NCBI GenBank assembly: GCA_017992475.1
Contig: JAGOOO010000004.1
Span: 1 to 64,000 of the forward strand
Reading direction: 5' to 3'
From: Caldisericia bacterium
GTDB taxonomy: Bacteria; Caldisericota; Caldisericia; JAAYUI01
DNA length: 64,000 nucleotides
Shown piece after piece: positions 34,826 through 44,062 of this stretch (the stretch's first letter is position 1; every line of letters begins with the position of its first letter). The position numbers and the translations under genes are program-made. Under the pieces are notes generated by a model. The model was given only the letters and a program-made list of their open reading frames with translations, did not search any database and had not been told where the DNA came from.

Positions 34826-37441
34826 ATGATGGACGCAGCCTACAACCCGGGGCAGGTTGAAGAAAAGATATATAAATTCTGGATGGATGGCGGATTTTTT
34901 GAGTCGCACCCGGACAAGACAAAAAAACCCTTTGTCATCATGATGCCTCTTCCAAACGTTACCGGCGTCCTGCACACCGGCCACGCCCTGAACAACGGCC
35001 TGCAGGACCTCTGCACAAGATACCACAGAATGAAGGGTGAAAACGCCCTTTATCTGCCCGGTGTTGACCACGCCGGCATTGCGACCCAGATCGTCGTCGA
35101 GAAGGAACTCTACAAAACCGAGGGAAAGTCAAGGTTTGACATCGGCAGGGAAGAGTTTGTGAAAAGGGTCTGGCAGTGGAAGGAAAGGTGCGGCAACACC
35201 ATTGTCAACCAGCAAAAGCGCCTTGGCATTTCATGCGACTGGTCGCACTTCCGCTTCACCATGGACGAGCCCTACCAGAAAGCAGTGCGCGAGGTTTTCT
35301 GCCACTATTATGAAAAAGGCCTCATTTACAGGGGCAAAAAAGTAATCAACTGGTGCCCGAGGTGCCAGACTGTCATATCAGACATCGAGGTGGAGCACGA
35401 GGACGCACAGGGCAACCTCTGGCACATAAAATACCCGTTTGCCGACAATCCTGAAGACGGAATCATTGTCGCCACAACAAGGCCGGAAACCATGCTTGGA
35501 GACACTGCTGTTGCTGTAAATCCCAGCGACGAGAGATACAGGGACCTCGTCGGGAAAAAAGTCATCCTCCCGATTGCTGGAAGGGACATCCCGATCATTG
35601 CCGATGAATATGTAGACAGGGAGTTTGGCAGTGGCGCCGTGAAGATCACACCAGCCCACGACCCGAATGACTTTGAGGTTGGCAGGAGGCACGACCTCCC
35701 GATGCCAGTCGTAATGGGGCCTGATGGCAGGATGATCGATGTCCCGGAAAGATTTGTTGGCCTCACAATGCTTGAGGCAAGGAAGAAAATCGTTGCCGAA
35801 CTCGAGGAAAAAGGTTATCTCATAAAAATTGAACCCCATTCACACGCTGTTGGCCACCACGACAAGTGCAAGACAGTAATTGAACCACTCCTCTCTCCGC
35901 AGCTTTTCTTGAAAATGAAGGAACTTGCACAGCCAGCCATCGACATCGTCAGGGAAAAGGGTGTCAGGTTCACACCGGAGAGATACACGAAGGTCTATTT
36001 TGACTGGATGGAAAACATCCTCGACTGGCCCATCTCAAGGCAGTGCTGGTGGGGCCACAGGATTCCAATTTTCACCTGCGAAAAATGCAACCATGAATTT
36101 GCCTCAAGGGTCGACGTGGAAAGGTGCCCAAAGTGTGGTGGAAAGGTGCACCAGGACGAAGATGCCCTTGATACATGGTTCTCGTCTGCCCTCTGGCCTT
36201 TTGCCACGCTTGGCTGGCCGGACAAAACCGAGGATTTTGAATACTATTACCCTGGCTCACTCCTTCTGACTGCATACGACATCATATTCCTGTGGGTCGC
36301 CAGAATGATCTTCTCCGGGCTGGAGCTTGTCGGGAAGAAACCATTTGATGATGTGTACCTGACAGGACTCATAAGAGACGAACACGGAAGAAAGATGAGC
36401 AAGTCTCTTGCAAATGCAATCGACCCGATTGAAGTCATTGACAAATACGGCGCAGATGCGCTCAGGTTTACCCTCACATACCTCTCGACACTCGGCGGGC
36501 AAGACATAAGCCTCGGCGACAAAGCGCTGACTGAAGGCAGAAACTTCATAAACAAGGTCTGGAATGCCTCGAGGTTCACCATAATGAACCTTGAAGGATA
36601 CACGCCCGGGCCAATCGAAAACCCGACATTTGCCGACAGGTGGATCATTTCAAAACTGTCAGAAACTGTCAGGGAAGTGACAGCCTCGTTTGACTGCTTC
36701 GATTTCGCCAAAGCTGCGAGAACGATCTATGATTTCTTCTGGACAGATTTTTGCGACTGGTATGTGGAAATGTCCAAACTCCCGCTTCAATCTGGCGGGA
36801 AGGACAAGGAGAGGACACAGAGGGTCTTGAAACTCGTACTGGACAACACTCTCAGAATACTCCATCCAATAGCCCCATTCGTGACCGAAGAGATATGGCA
36901 AAAACTGCCACATGAAGGCAAGGCCCTAATTGTGGCGGCCTGGCCAAAACCTGAAGATCTCACCTTCGACAAACAGGCAATGGAGGAGATGGAGGTGCTT
37001 CAGGGGGCCGTAAAATCAATCAGGAACCTCAAGGCAAGCCTCAGGGTGCACCAGGCAATTGTTCCATGCTCATTCATGGCAAAAGGCAACGATGCAATAG
37101 TTCTTGAAAGAGAAAAAGACTTTGTGATAAAACTCGCCAGGATTGAGGGGTTCAACCTTGTGCAGTCACAGCCGGAAGGCACTGTTGTTGCAGTGTTCAA
37201 GGACATGAAATTCTTCCTTGATCTCTCGGGAAGAATAGACGTAGTCGAGGAGAAAAAGAGGGTTGCAGGCTCAATCGAAAAGACGAGAGCAGAAATGGAC
37301 AAAATCCAGGCTCTTCTTTCAAATCCCGACTTCGCAAAGAGAGCCAAACCAGAGGTTGTTGAAAAGAACAGGGCAAGGCAGGAAGAGCTTTCTGCCGAAC
37401 TATCTGCCCTCAATGAACTGGCACTTTCGCTTGGAGCCTGA
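34826..37441 (+). CDS. valS: Valyl-tRNA synthetase
   Basis: 871 residues, the normal length. The class I HIGH motif appears as PLPNVTGVLHTGHALN near residue 45, the KMSKS loop as KMSKSLANAIDPIEVID near 520, and the editing (CP1) domain has TTRPETMLGDTAVAV and GSGAVKITPAHDPNDF. A zinc-knuckle-like CEKCNHEF/CPKCGGKVH lies near 420. The C-terminal coiled-coil tRNA-binding arm (about 805-871) is present. It charges tRNA-Val with valine and hydrolyses Thr-tRNA-Val. It is the first gene of a run with folC and three membrane/other genes; no T-box precedes it. Confidence 0.97.
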   Translation: MMDAAYNPGQVEEKIYKFWMDGGFFESHPDKTKKPFVIMMPLPNVTGVLHTGHALNNGLQDLCTRYHRMKGENALYLPGVDHAGIATQIVVEKELYKTEGKSRFDIGREEFVKRVWQWKERCGNTIVNQQKRLGISCDWSHFRFTMDEPYQKAVREVFCHYYEKGLIYRGKKVINWCPRCQTVISDIEVEHEDAQGNLWHIKYPFADNPEDGIIVATTRPETMLGDTAVAVNPSDERYRDLVGKKVILPIAGRDIPIIADEYVDREFGSGAVKITPAHDPNDFEVGRRHDLPMPVVMGPDGRMIDVPERFVGLTMLEARKKIVAELEEKGYLIKIEPHSHAVGHHDKCKTVIEPLLSPQLFLKMKELAQPAIDIVREKGVRFTPERYTKVYFDWMENILDWPISRQCWWGHRIPIFTCEKCNHEFASRVDVERCPKCGGKVHQDEDALDTWFSSALWPFATLGWPDKTEDFEYYYPGSLLLTAYDIIFLWVARMIFSGLELVGKKPFDDVYLTGLIRDEHGRKMSKSLANAIDPIEVIDKYGADALRFTLTYLSTLGGQDISLGDKALTEGRNFINKVWNASRFTIMNLEGYTPGPIENPTFADRWIISKLSETVREVTASFDCFDFAKAARTIYDFFWTDFCDWYVEMSKLPLQSGGKDKERTQRVLKLVLDNTLRILHPIAPFVTEEIWQKLPHEGKALIVAAWPKPEDLTFDKQAMEEMEVLQGAVKSIRNLKASLRVHQAIVPCSFMAKGNDAIVLEREKDFVIKLARIEGFNLVQSQPEGTVVAVFKDMKFFLDLSGRIDVVEEKKRVAGSIEKTRAEMDKIQALLSNPDFAKRAKPEVVEKNRARQEELSAELSALNELALSLGA

Positions 37442-37442
37442 A

Positions 37443-38753
37443 ATGAACTACTGTGAAGCGCTTGACAAACTCGGAAGCCTTCACTACCTCGGTTCCAGGC
37501 TGGGGCTTGGAAGGATGATTCCACTGCTTGAATCGGTCGGAAGTCCCCAGTATTGCTATCCATACATTCATGTGACAGGCACAAAAGGGAAGGGTTCAAC
37601 TTCCCTTATGATTTCAAACATAATGCAGGCCTCCGGATACAAGGTTGGTCTTTACACCAGCCCACATCTCCAATCACTGCGAGAACGGATAAGAGTTAAT
37701 GGAGAATTGATAACAACAGGGGAGTTCTCCGATCTCGTGGACACAGTCTCACAAGTGGCAGAAGGGCTTGATAGCGAACTTGGGCCAGCAACTTTCTTCG
37801 AAGTAATGACCGCCATGGCAATGCTCCATTTCAAAAATGCCGGCACACATGTTGGGATCTTTGAGGTTGGCCTTGGTGGGAGGCTGGATGCAACAAATGT
37901 CGTCGAAAAACCTGCATGTTCAGTTATAACTGCAATTTCGTATGACCATATGGGAATACTTGGCGACACCCTCGAGCGCATCGCCAAGGAAAAAGCTGGT
38001 ATTATAAAGAAAAACTGCCCACTTATTTGCGCAAAACAACCGGCAAAAGCCCTCGAGACACTCCTTGGAATAGCAAAAGACCGTAACGCAACCGTTTCAA
38101 TTCAGGGGAAAGATTTTGACTATATCGACAGAGGGGCCGCCAATGGCATTGGGCAAACAATGGACTATCACTCGGATTTTGGCACCATAAAAGATATTTT
38201 TGTTCCACTTCTTGGTGAACATCAGCTCCAAAATGCCTCCATTGCAATAAGGGCCGCTGAAGTGACTTCCAGGAACGTGGGGCTAAAAATATCAGAAGAT
38301 GCAATAAAAGAAGGCATAAAAAACTCTTTCTGGCCATGCAGACTGGAAGTGTTCCCAGGAGAGCCAACGATCATCCTGGATGGCGCCCACAATGGTGCAT
38401 CTGCCGATGCACTTGCTCATGCCCTTAGGCGTCACTTCAAATACAACTCGCTGACAATGGTGGTCGGACTCCTCAGGGACAAGGACACCACAAGGTTCAT
38501 AAGGGCCCTGGCCCCAATGGCCAACAAAATCATTGCGACCACACCAAGTTACTACAGGAAACTCTCCTCTGACAAGCTATGTATGCGTTTCAGGCGAAGA
38601 TTGTTCGAGTGCGATTCAATAGACAACCCTGCCGATGCGGTAGTAAAGGCCATCGAATCGACCCCGAAGGGTGGCGCAGTGCTAGTGACAGGCTCACTAT
38701 ACCTTGTTGGTGAAATGAGAACACTTTTAGGCCAGTTTGCACTTGCAAAATAA
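37443..38753 (+). CDS. folC: Folylpolyglutamate synthase / dihydrofolate synthase
   Basis: 436 residues from ATG 37443, one base after the valS stop. The Mur-ligase-type P-loop is HVTGTKGKGSTSLM near residue 43; FFEVMTAMAMLHFKN, IFEVGLGGRLDATNVV and the later ILDGAHNGASADAL are diagnostic of FolC. It adds glutamate to folates with ATP and may also make dihydrofolate from dihydropteroate. The valS-folC order is widespread in bacteria. The proximity of the stop and start suggests coupled translation. Confidence 0.96.
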   Translation: MNYCEALDKLGSLHYLGSRLGLGRMIPLLESVGSPQYCYPYIHVTGTKGKGSTSLMISNIMQASGYKVGLYTSPHLQSLRERIRVNGELITTGEFSDLVDTVSQVAEGLDSELGPATFFEVMTAMAMLHFKNAGTHVGIFEVGLGGRLDATNVVEKPACSVITAISYDHMGILGDTLERIAKEKAGIIKKNCPLICAKQPAKALETLLGIAKDRNATVSIQGKDFDYIDRGAANGIGQTMDYHSDFGTIKDIFVPLLGEHQLQNASIAIRAAEVTSRNVGLKISEDAIKEGIKNSFWPCRLEVFPGEPTIILDGAHNGASADALAHALRRHFKYNSLTMVVGLLRDKDTTRFIRALAPMANKIIATTPSYYRKLSSDKLCMRFRRRLFECDSIDNPADAVVKAIESTPKGGAVLVTGSLYLVGEMRTLLGQFALAK

Positions 38754-38787
38754 CAGAATAATCAATAATCTTTGCTTGGAGGACATT

Positions 38788-39390
38788 GTGAAAAAAATTA
38801 TCGTTCTGGCGTTCGTGGCCATGATGGTCTTCGGACCCGTCGTAAATGTTCTTGCAGTGGATGGTGATCCTTCTGCTGTCGATACAATACAGCTTGGTGA
38901 TCCAAAGGTATCTGAAACCGTAAATGAACCAGACTTTTTCTCATCGATTGCCAAATTCTTTGACACACTCATCCCGATGGTTCCATGGGCACTCCTTGCC
39001 TCGGTGATTTTTATTGCCATGTGGGTATATTTTGATGCGTCCAGACGCACGAATTACGGCTGGTTATGGGGCATCGCATCCCTGCTTGTCGTACCATGGC
39101 TCATTTATCTTGCCTGCAGGCCGCCTTATACCATTGAAGAAATGAAACTTATCGAGGCAGATGCAAACCTAAGAAGAATAGAAAAAGAGTATTACCAGTA
39201 CGTTCTCACAAAAGAGAAATACATCTGTGGCGTTTGCGGAACACCGGTACAACCCGATTATCAGGTCTGCCCAAGCTGCTACAAGGAACTCAAGAAAGTC
39301 TGTCCATCCTGCGGTAAACTCCTTGATCCGGAATGGCATATTTGCCCCTATTGCGCTTCGAGAATAACGGACAGGCCAAAGGGAGCCTGA
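38788..39390 (+). CDS. Membrane protein with double zinc-ribbon
   Basis: 200 residues from GTG 38788, 5 bases after GGAGG. A signal-like helix (IIVLAFVAMMVFGPVVNVLA) is followed by two membrane helices (MVPWALLASVIFIAMWVYF and WLWGIASLLVVPWLIYLAC) and a cytosolic C-terminus with two zinc ribbons: CGVCGTPVQPDYQVCPSC and CPSCGKLLDPEWHICPYC. Such double zinc-ribbon tails are usually protein- or nucleic-acid-binding adaptors. The gene is three bases from the next start and forms a unit with folC and the DUF2341-like gene. The substrate or partner is unknown. Confidence 0.78.
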   Translation: MKKIIVLAFVAMMVFGPVVNVLAVDGDPSAVDTIQLGDPKVSETVNEPDFFSSIAKFFDTLIPMVPWALLASVIFIAMWVYFDASRRTNYGWLWGIASLLVVPWLIYLACRPPYTIEEMKLIEADANLRRIEKEYYQYVLTKEKYICGVCGTPVQPDYQVCPSCYKELKKVCPSCGKLLDPEWHICPYCASRITDRPKGA

Positions 39391-39392
39391 AA

Positions 39393-41987
39393 ATGAAAAA
39401 AAGGGCGCTTGGTCTCTTAATTGCTCTTCTTCTTGTCACCGTTGGGGCCGCCACACCAACACCGGATGCGGCCACCAAAACTGGCGTCTGGCAGTACAGG
39501 CGGACGCTCACAGTGTACGAGAAGGGTGGTGTTTCCAGAAAATCTTACGCCATCGACCTTGCGCTTTCAAAATCGGAGCTTGCCGATACAGCCTCTGACC
39601 TAAGATTGACCGACAACAAGGGCACTCTCCTTCCATACCAGATTGTCTCAATAGAGAATGGAAAAGTAACCGTAAGGATACCTGTAGATCTAGAGCCAAA
39701 CGGTAGAAAAGCTTTTTACATCTACTACGGAAACCCGCAAGCCCAGCCACCGCAAAGGGTCTTTGTCGGCTCCGAGAACATGATAGGCAATGATTTTGTT
39801 TCACTGGCAATAGGCGAAGTCAAAATCTGTTCCTACTCAAAAGACAACAAAATAACCGTCACTGATGTCGCTGGTAATTATATAAAAGATATTTTTGGAA
39901 GAACGATAAGCCCCGAAACCTACCCTGCTGGAGGGATACGGAGCTTCAAACCCGAAAACCCGACAGTGATCAGGATACAAAGCACTGGCCTGTGCTCTGT
40001 GGCAATGGGAAACTTCGCAAAAGAAGAAACCGATTGCACAGCATTCATCTCCGGCGAGGCTCTCGTTTTTGTGCCATCATTTTTGGCCATCACAAGCCTC
40101 AGAGACGGAAACAACGTGTCAGTATTCAACAGGGGCGAGTTGGCAAAAAAAGCTATCCTGAACTCAAACCAAACGCTTGTCTTTGATAACCTGCCGGCAG
40201 GAATGCGCAAAATACAATCAGACTATGATTGCGCCATCCAGTATGGCACCGCAAGCTCTTACTCATTCTTCTCGGTCCCGCAAAAAGGCCTTGTTTACTC
40301 CTACCTCCCACTTGGTCCAACCGCAATTGTTGCCCACCAGAACAACACCGAGCTGTTTGTGACATGGTCCGACCCAACAATTCCGCCGCAAAAATTCGAG
40401 CTCTCATCTGCAGGGCAGATGCAAAGGCTTGAAACAAAATCGCCTTTAATCAAAAAAAGTGAAATTTACAACGCCACAACAATAACTTCGAACAAGCCGA
40501 TAACCGTTTTGGCAATGGGGACTCAGGGTGGCCATGGTGCCACTTTCCTCCCAGGTGTTGATGGCAAACTGCTTTCAAAACGCTGGAACACGGTATCCGG
40601 GCCAATTGACCCAAAAAATCCCTCAAACAGGAATATTGCTCTTATAGCCCCCTATTCAAAAACAACACTGTCATCGCCAACTGAAAGAAGGGTTTTCCCA
40701 CCACTTCCATCGAGCCCGATGTCAACATCACTGGTGAGTGTCACAACAGAATTCTCTCCTGTATTGGCTCAAACCAACCAGTACGCTGTCATTCTGGACG
40801 CAAATCCTGACGACACGGCTTTGCTGTATCAGGTTCCCCCAATAAAAGACAAGAGCGTCATATTCACTCTTTCGGACCCGGAAGCTGCACCGGAAGGGTC
40901 GACCTGGATGCCGGAATCGCCAGTCTCCCCAGGGGGAGAGCCGGGCAAGCAGGAACAGCCAAATGAAAATTTCTTTACCAGCCTCTGGAAAACATTGACA
41001 AATCCGACTGAAAACCCGATGCAATTCTCGCTTGTTCTTCTTTTTGCGGCACTTATTCTAATAACTATCGCAGTCCTTCTCTGGAGGAGATCAAAGCATA
41101 GCCCAGAAGATGACGCTGATGATGAAGACGAGGAAAAAACAGAGGCAAAAGAAGATAACACCACACAACCCTTATATCAAGATGACGGTATAAGTCAGGC
41201 AAGAGTAGATTTTGAAGCGCTTGAAGAGCTTGACAAAGAGCCCCCCGTAAAACCTGAGGAAAAGGCCGAAGAAAAAGATTTTTCAGAAAATTGGCCAAAA
41301 CAAGAGGCAACAAAGCAGACACAAGCCCAGCAAACAACCACAAAACAGCCCGGGGAAAACATGAGAACCCCAAAACTGAGGCTCCCTAATCTCTCAAAAT
41401 TCCTTTCACAAGAAGCGACCAATTCTATAAATTCCAGCAACGAAACTACGGCAAAGGAAGAGCCTCCTTGCAGTCACGAGACACCTCCACCCCCAGCAGA
41501 GGAAAGGCATGAAGAGGCACCGATGGTTATGCCATCACCAATGGTCCAAGAGACAAAAGAACCTGAAGAGCCAGAGATAGATGTCACAGAATCAGAAATA
41601 GCCCAGCCGTCAGTTATATCTGAAGCAGTAGCACAGCTCGCAGACCAGATGAACAAGATGGGTGTCGTCGCTGATCCTGGTGCAATAATGAGATTACACA
41701 AAGAAGGTCTATTGCCACTTCTTTCAAAAATATCCATCGCCCACACTGCTTATTCATTACTTCCAGGTGAATTGTCGATAGACCCAAGATTCGAGAGAAT
41801 TCCAATAATGGGGAAAGAAGCCGAGAGAGCAAACAAAATCTCATCAGAACTAGGGGTATTTGAAGAAGTCGGAAGGGCGCTTGTCGTGGCAGAAAAAACG
41901 AGATCAGAGTTCTATATAACAACCGCACGCCTCCCGGAGAGAATGGGGAAACTCAAAGTTGTACACGTAGAGAGGTTTATAGGATAA
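39393..41987 (+). CDS. Membrane-anchored surface protein, DUF2341/IgGFc-binding-like ectodomain with cytosolic tail
   Basis: 864 residues from ATG 39393. Signal peptide (RALGLLIALLLVTVGAA), then a DUF2341-like domain starting WQYRRTLTV, with DLRLTDNKGTLLPYQI and AFYIYYGNPQAQPP. The middle (about 230-430: GPTAIVAHQNNTELFVTW, NKPITVLAMGTQGGHGATFL) resembles the N-terminal domain of IgGFc-binding proteins. A membrane helix (about 542-565) separates this from a long acidic, low-complexity cytosolic linker and a folded C-terminal domain of about 130 residues (SEAVAQLADQMNKMGVV to VHVERFIG) that I do not recognise. A protein linking the outside to a cytosolic domain suggests a sensing role; this is inference. 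Confidence 0.65.
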   Translation: MKKRALGLLIALLLVTVGAATPTPDAATKTGVWQYRRTLTVYEKGGVSRKSYAIDLALSKSELADTASDLRLTDNKGTLLPYQIVSIENGKVTVRIPVDLEPNGRKAFYIYYGNPQAQPPQRVFVGSENMIGNDFVSLAIGEVKICSYSKDNKITVTDVAGNYIKDIFGRTISPETYPAGGIRSFKPENPTVIRIQSTGLCSVAMGNFAKEETDCTAFISGEALVFVPSFLAITSLRDGNNVSVFNRGELAKKAILNSNQTLVFDNLPAGMRKIQSDYDCAIQYGTASSYSFFSVPQKGLVYSYLPLGPTAIVAHQNNTELFVTWSDPTIPPQKFELSSAGQMQRLETKSPLIKKSEIYNATTITSNKPITVLAMGTQGGHGATFLPGVDGKLLSKRWNTVSGPIDPKNPSNRNIALIAPYSKTTLSSPTERRVFPPLPSSPMSTSLVSVTTEFSPVLAQTNQYAVILDANPDDTALLYQVPPIKDKSVIFTLSDPEAAPEGSTWMPESPVSPGGEPGKQEQPNENFFTSLWKTLTNPTENPMQFSLVLLFAALILITIAVLLWRRSKHSPEDDADDEDEEKTEAKEDNTTQPLYQDDGISQARVDFEALEELDKEPPVKPEEKAEEKDFSENWPKQEATKQTQAQQTTTKQPGENMRTPKLRLPNLSKFLSQEATNSINSSNETTAKEEPPCSHETPPPPAEERHEEAPMVMPSPMVQETKEPEEPEIDVTESEIAQPSVISEAVAQLADQMNKMGVVADPGAIMRLHKEGLLPLLSKISIAHTAYSLLPGELSIDPRFERIPIMGKEAERANKISSELGVFEEVGRALVVAEKTRSEFYITTARLPERMGKLKVVHVERFIG

Positions 41988-42496
41988 TGCCGGACGAGTT
42001 TGTCGAGCTGGCCAGAAAAGCAATAAAAGCATGGGTCCTTGAAAAGAGGACCATAGAAACACCGGCACCTGTTCCCGAAAACATGAAGGGGAAGGCCGGT
42101 GTTTTCGTTTCAATACATGAAGATGGCGACCTGAGGGGGTGCATAGGAACCTTCCTGCCAACAACAGCCAATATTGCCCACGAGATAATCGAGATGGCTA
42201 TTGAGGCATGTTCCCAGGATCCAAGATTCATGCCTATCAGGCCAAACGAGCTGGACAAACTTGAAATAAATGTCGATGTGCTTAGCTCACCTGAGCCAAT
42301 AGACAACATTATACAGCTTGATCCAAAAACCTATGGGGTGATAGTTTCCAGGGGACCAAGAAGGGGCCTTCTCCTGCCTGACCTTGAGGGCATTGACACA
42401 GCAGAGCAGCAGGTGGCGATAGCCAGGAGAAAAGCTGGAATATATGATGATGGCCCGGTCCAGTTGCAGCGCTTCAAGGTAACAAGGCACACCTAA
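41987..42496 (+). CDS. amrA: AMMECR1-domain protein (AmmeMemoRadiSam system protein A type)
   Basis: 169 residues. The AMMECR1 signature is clear: GVFVSIHEDGDLRGCIGTFLP near residue 38 (the conserved LRGCIG), followed by AIEACSQDPRFMPI and ISVDVLSSPEPI-like text (INVDVLSSPEPID), ending GLLLPDLEGIDTAEQQVAIARRKAGI. In many prokaryotes it occurs with a MEMO-like dioxygenase and a radical SAM enzyme; neither is adjacent here, so only the A component is seen. Its ATG overlaps the TAA of the upstream gene (TAATG), so translation is coupled. The biochemical role of the family is unsettled. Confidence 0.9.
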   Translation: MPDEFVELARKAIKAWVLEKRTIETPAPVPENMKGKAGVFVSIHEDGDLRGCIGTFLPTTANIAHEIIEMAIEACSQDPRFMPIRPNELDKLEINVDVLSSPEPIDNIIQLDPKTYGVIVSRGPRRGLLLPDLEGIDTAEQQVAIARRKAGIYDDGPVQLQRFKVTRHT

Positions 42497-42576
42497 AAAA
42501 AGTCAATTCACCTGTAATTATTTAAGGAAGAAACAGTCTAAAGAACCAAGTCACAATGGTGGCCCAGTTTTTTATA

Positions 42577-42604
42577 TTTACCTTAATGGCTTTTAAGATA
42601 TAAT
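42577..42604 (+). promoter_or_regulatory. Candidate promoter of greA-lysS unit
   Basis: TTTACC (42577-42582) and TATAAT (42599-42604) with a 16-base spacer in the 131-base gap. The start near 42611 leaves a short leader with AAGGAGG before the GTG at 42628. Confidence 0.5.
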
Positions 42605-42627
42605 ATCAGTTTGTTCAAGGAGGCCTT

Positions 42628-43527
42628 GTGAAAAAGATTGTTTCTGTCAGTTTAGGTTCGTCATCACGCGACCATGCCTACACGACTGAACTTCTTGGAG
42701 AAAAATTTGAAATCTCAAGGGTTGGAACCGATGGCGATGTCGACAAGATGGTGGAGCTATTCAAAAAGCTTGATCTTGAAGTCAACGCTTTTGGCATGGG
42801 TGGTGGAGACATATACCTTCGCCCTGGCAACAAAACATACGTCCTCCGTGAACCTTACAAATGGTCTAAAGCTGCACCGACAAAACCCGTTTGCGATGGC
42901 GCATACTTCAAAGCCGTCATGGAACCTCTGGTCATTCACAACCTGTTCCAGCAGGGGTTCTTAAAAAAAGACATGAAGGTACTTGTAATGACGGCAGTAG
43001 ACAGGTATTTTCTTGCAAAGGCTTTTGCAGATGAAGGATGCAGGTGTGTTTTTGGCGATATGCCATTTTCACTGGGAATACCACTTGGAGTCACCAGTTT
43101 GGGGACAATAAGGTTTCTTGGAACAACACTCCTGCCAATCATAACTAAGCTCCCATACCACTGGCTCTACCCTCTCGGCTCAAGCCAGGAAAAAATGAAA
43201 AACAAACCAAACAGGTTCTTTGCATGGGCAGATGTTGTGGCTGGAGATCTTCATTACATAAGGAAAAACATGCCACTCGACATGAAAGGCAAAATAATCT
43301 GCACAAACACAACAACGAAGAAAAACCTTGACGAATTCAAAGAGAGGGGTGTAAAGGCTGTTGTAACATTTACTCCTGACATGAATGGAAGAACATTTGG
43401 GGCAAATGTTTTGGAAGCAGTTTTTGCTTCGATACTTGGCAAACACCCCCAAGAAACAACTGAAAAAGAATACCAGGACCTTATTGGCAAACTGGGCATT
43501 CAAAAACCAAATATAGTTATGCTCTAA
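42628..43527 (+). CDS. Conserved protein of the type often labelled quinate 5-dehydrogenase
   Basis: 299 residues from GTG 42628, with AAGGAGG. The N-terminus (KKIVSVSLGSSSRDHAYTTEL) and the following MGGGDIYLRPGNKTYVLREP are characteristic of a conserved family found in anaerobic bacteria and some archaea. A Rossmann-like segment (DMKVLVMTAVDRYFLAKAFADEGCRCVFGDMPF) suggests nucleotide or NAD binding; the family label in databases is quinate/shikimate-type dehydrogenase, but I see no shikimate-dehydrogenase signature and regard the true activity as open. It heads a run with greA and lysS, a housekeeping context. Confidence 0.55.
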   Translation: MKKIVSVSLGSSSRDHAYTTELLGEKFEISRVGTDGDVDKMVELFKKLDLEVNAFGMGGGDIYLRPGNKTYVLREPYKWSKAAPTKPVCDGAYFKAVMEPLVIHNLFQQGFLKKDMKVLVMTAVDRYFLAKAFADEGCRCVFGDMPFSLGIPLGVTSLGTIRFLGTTLLPIITKLPYHWLYPLGSSQEKMKNKPNRFFAWADVVAGDLHYIRKNMPLDMKGKIICTNTTTKKNLDEFKERGVKAVVTFTPDMNGRTFGANVLEAVFASILGKHPQETTEKEYQDLIGKLGIQKPNIVML

Positions 43528-43539
43528 GGAGAGGACATC

Positions 43540-44058
43540 ATGAGCACAAAGCAGAATGAAGAAGCAAAACCGCAGATAAAACATGGCAGCGAGCACCTTC
43601 TGACAAGAGAAGGCTACAAAAAACTGTATGCTGAGCTAGAAGACCTGAAAAACAACAAAAGGCAGGAGATTGCCGAAAGAATCAGGCAGGCAAAAACCTT
43701 TGGAGATATATCGGAAAATGCCGAATATGATGAGGCCAAAAAAGACCAGGCATTCATCGAGGGCAGAATACAACAGCTTGAAAATATCCTTTCAGACTGT
43801 GAAATAATTGAATCCGAAGACGTAGATTTGCACGAAGTCAATATTGGCTGCACCGTAACAGTCGTCAATCTTAGCACCCATGAAAATATGACAGTGACAA
43901 TCGTTGGCACATACGAGGCAAAACCGCAAGAGGACAAGATTTCAAACGTGTCTCCACTTGGCAGGGAACTGCTCGGCCATGAGACTGGTGATGTTGTCCG
44001 CGTTGTTACCCCAAAGGGTGACGTAAAATACAGAATACTGAAGATATCCAGAGGATAA
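43540..44058 (+). CDS. greA: Transcription elongation factor GreA
   Basis: 172 residues. The N-terminal coiled coil carries the conserved tip GDISENAEYDEAKKDQAFIEG with the acidic residues (D and E) that reach the RNA polymerase active site to promote cleavage of backtracked RNA; the C-terminal globular domain reads GCTVTVVNL and SPLGRELLGHETGDVVRV. An extra 15 residues at the N-terminus (MSTKQNEEAKPQIKHG) precede the usual LLTREGYKKL start. Good AGGAGAGG site. It is four bases from lysS, an order seen in many bacteria. Confidence 0.96.
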   Translation: MSTKQNEEAKPQIKHGSEHLLTREGYKKLYAELEDLKNNKRQEIAERIRQAKTFGDISENAEYDEAKKDQAFIEGRIQQLENILSDCEIIESEDVDLHEVNIGCTVTVVNLSTHENMTVTIVGTYEAKPQEDKISNVSPLGRELLGHETGDVVRVVTPKGDVKYRILKISRG

Positions 44059-44062
44059 GACA

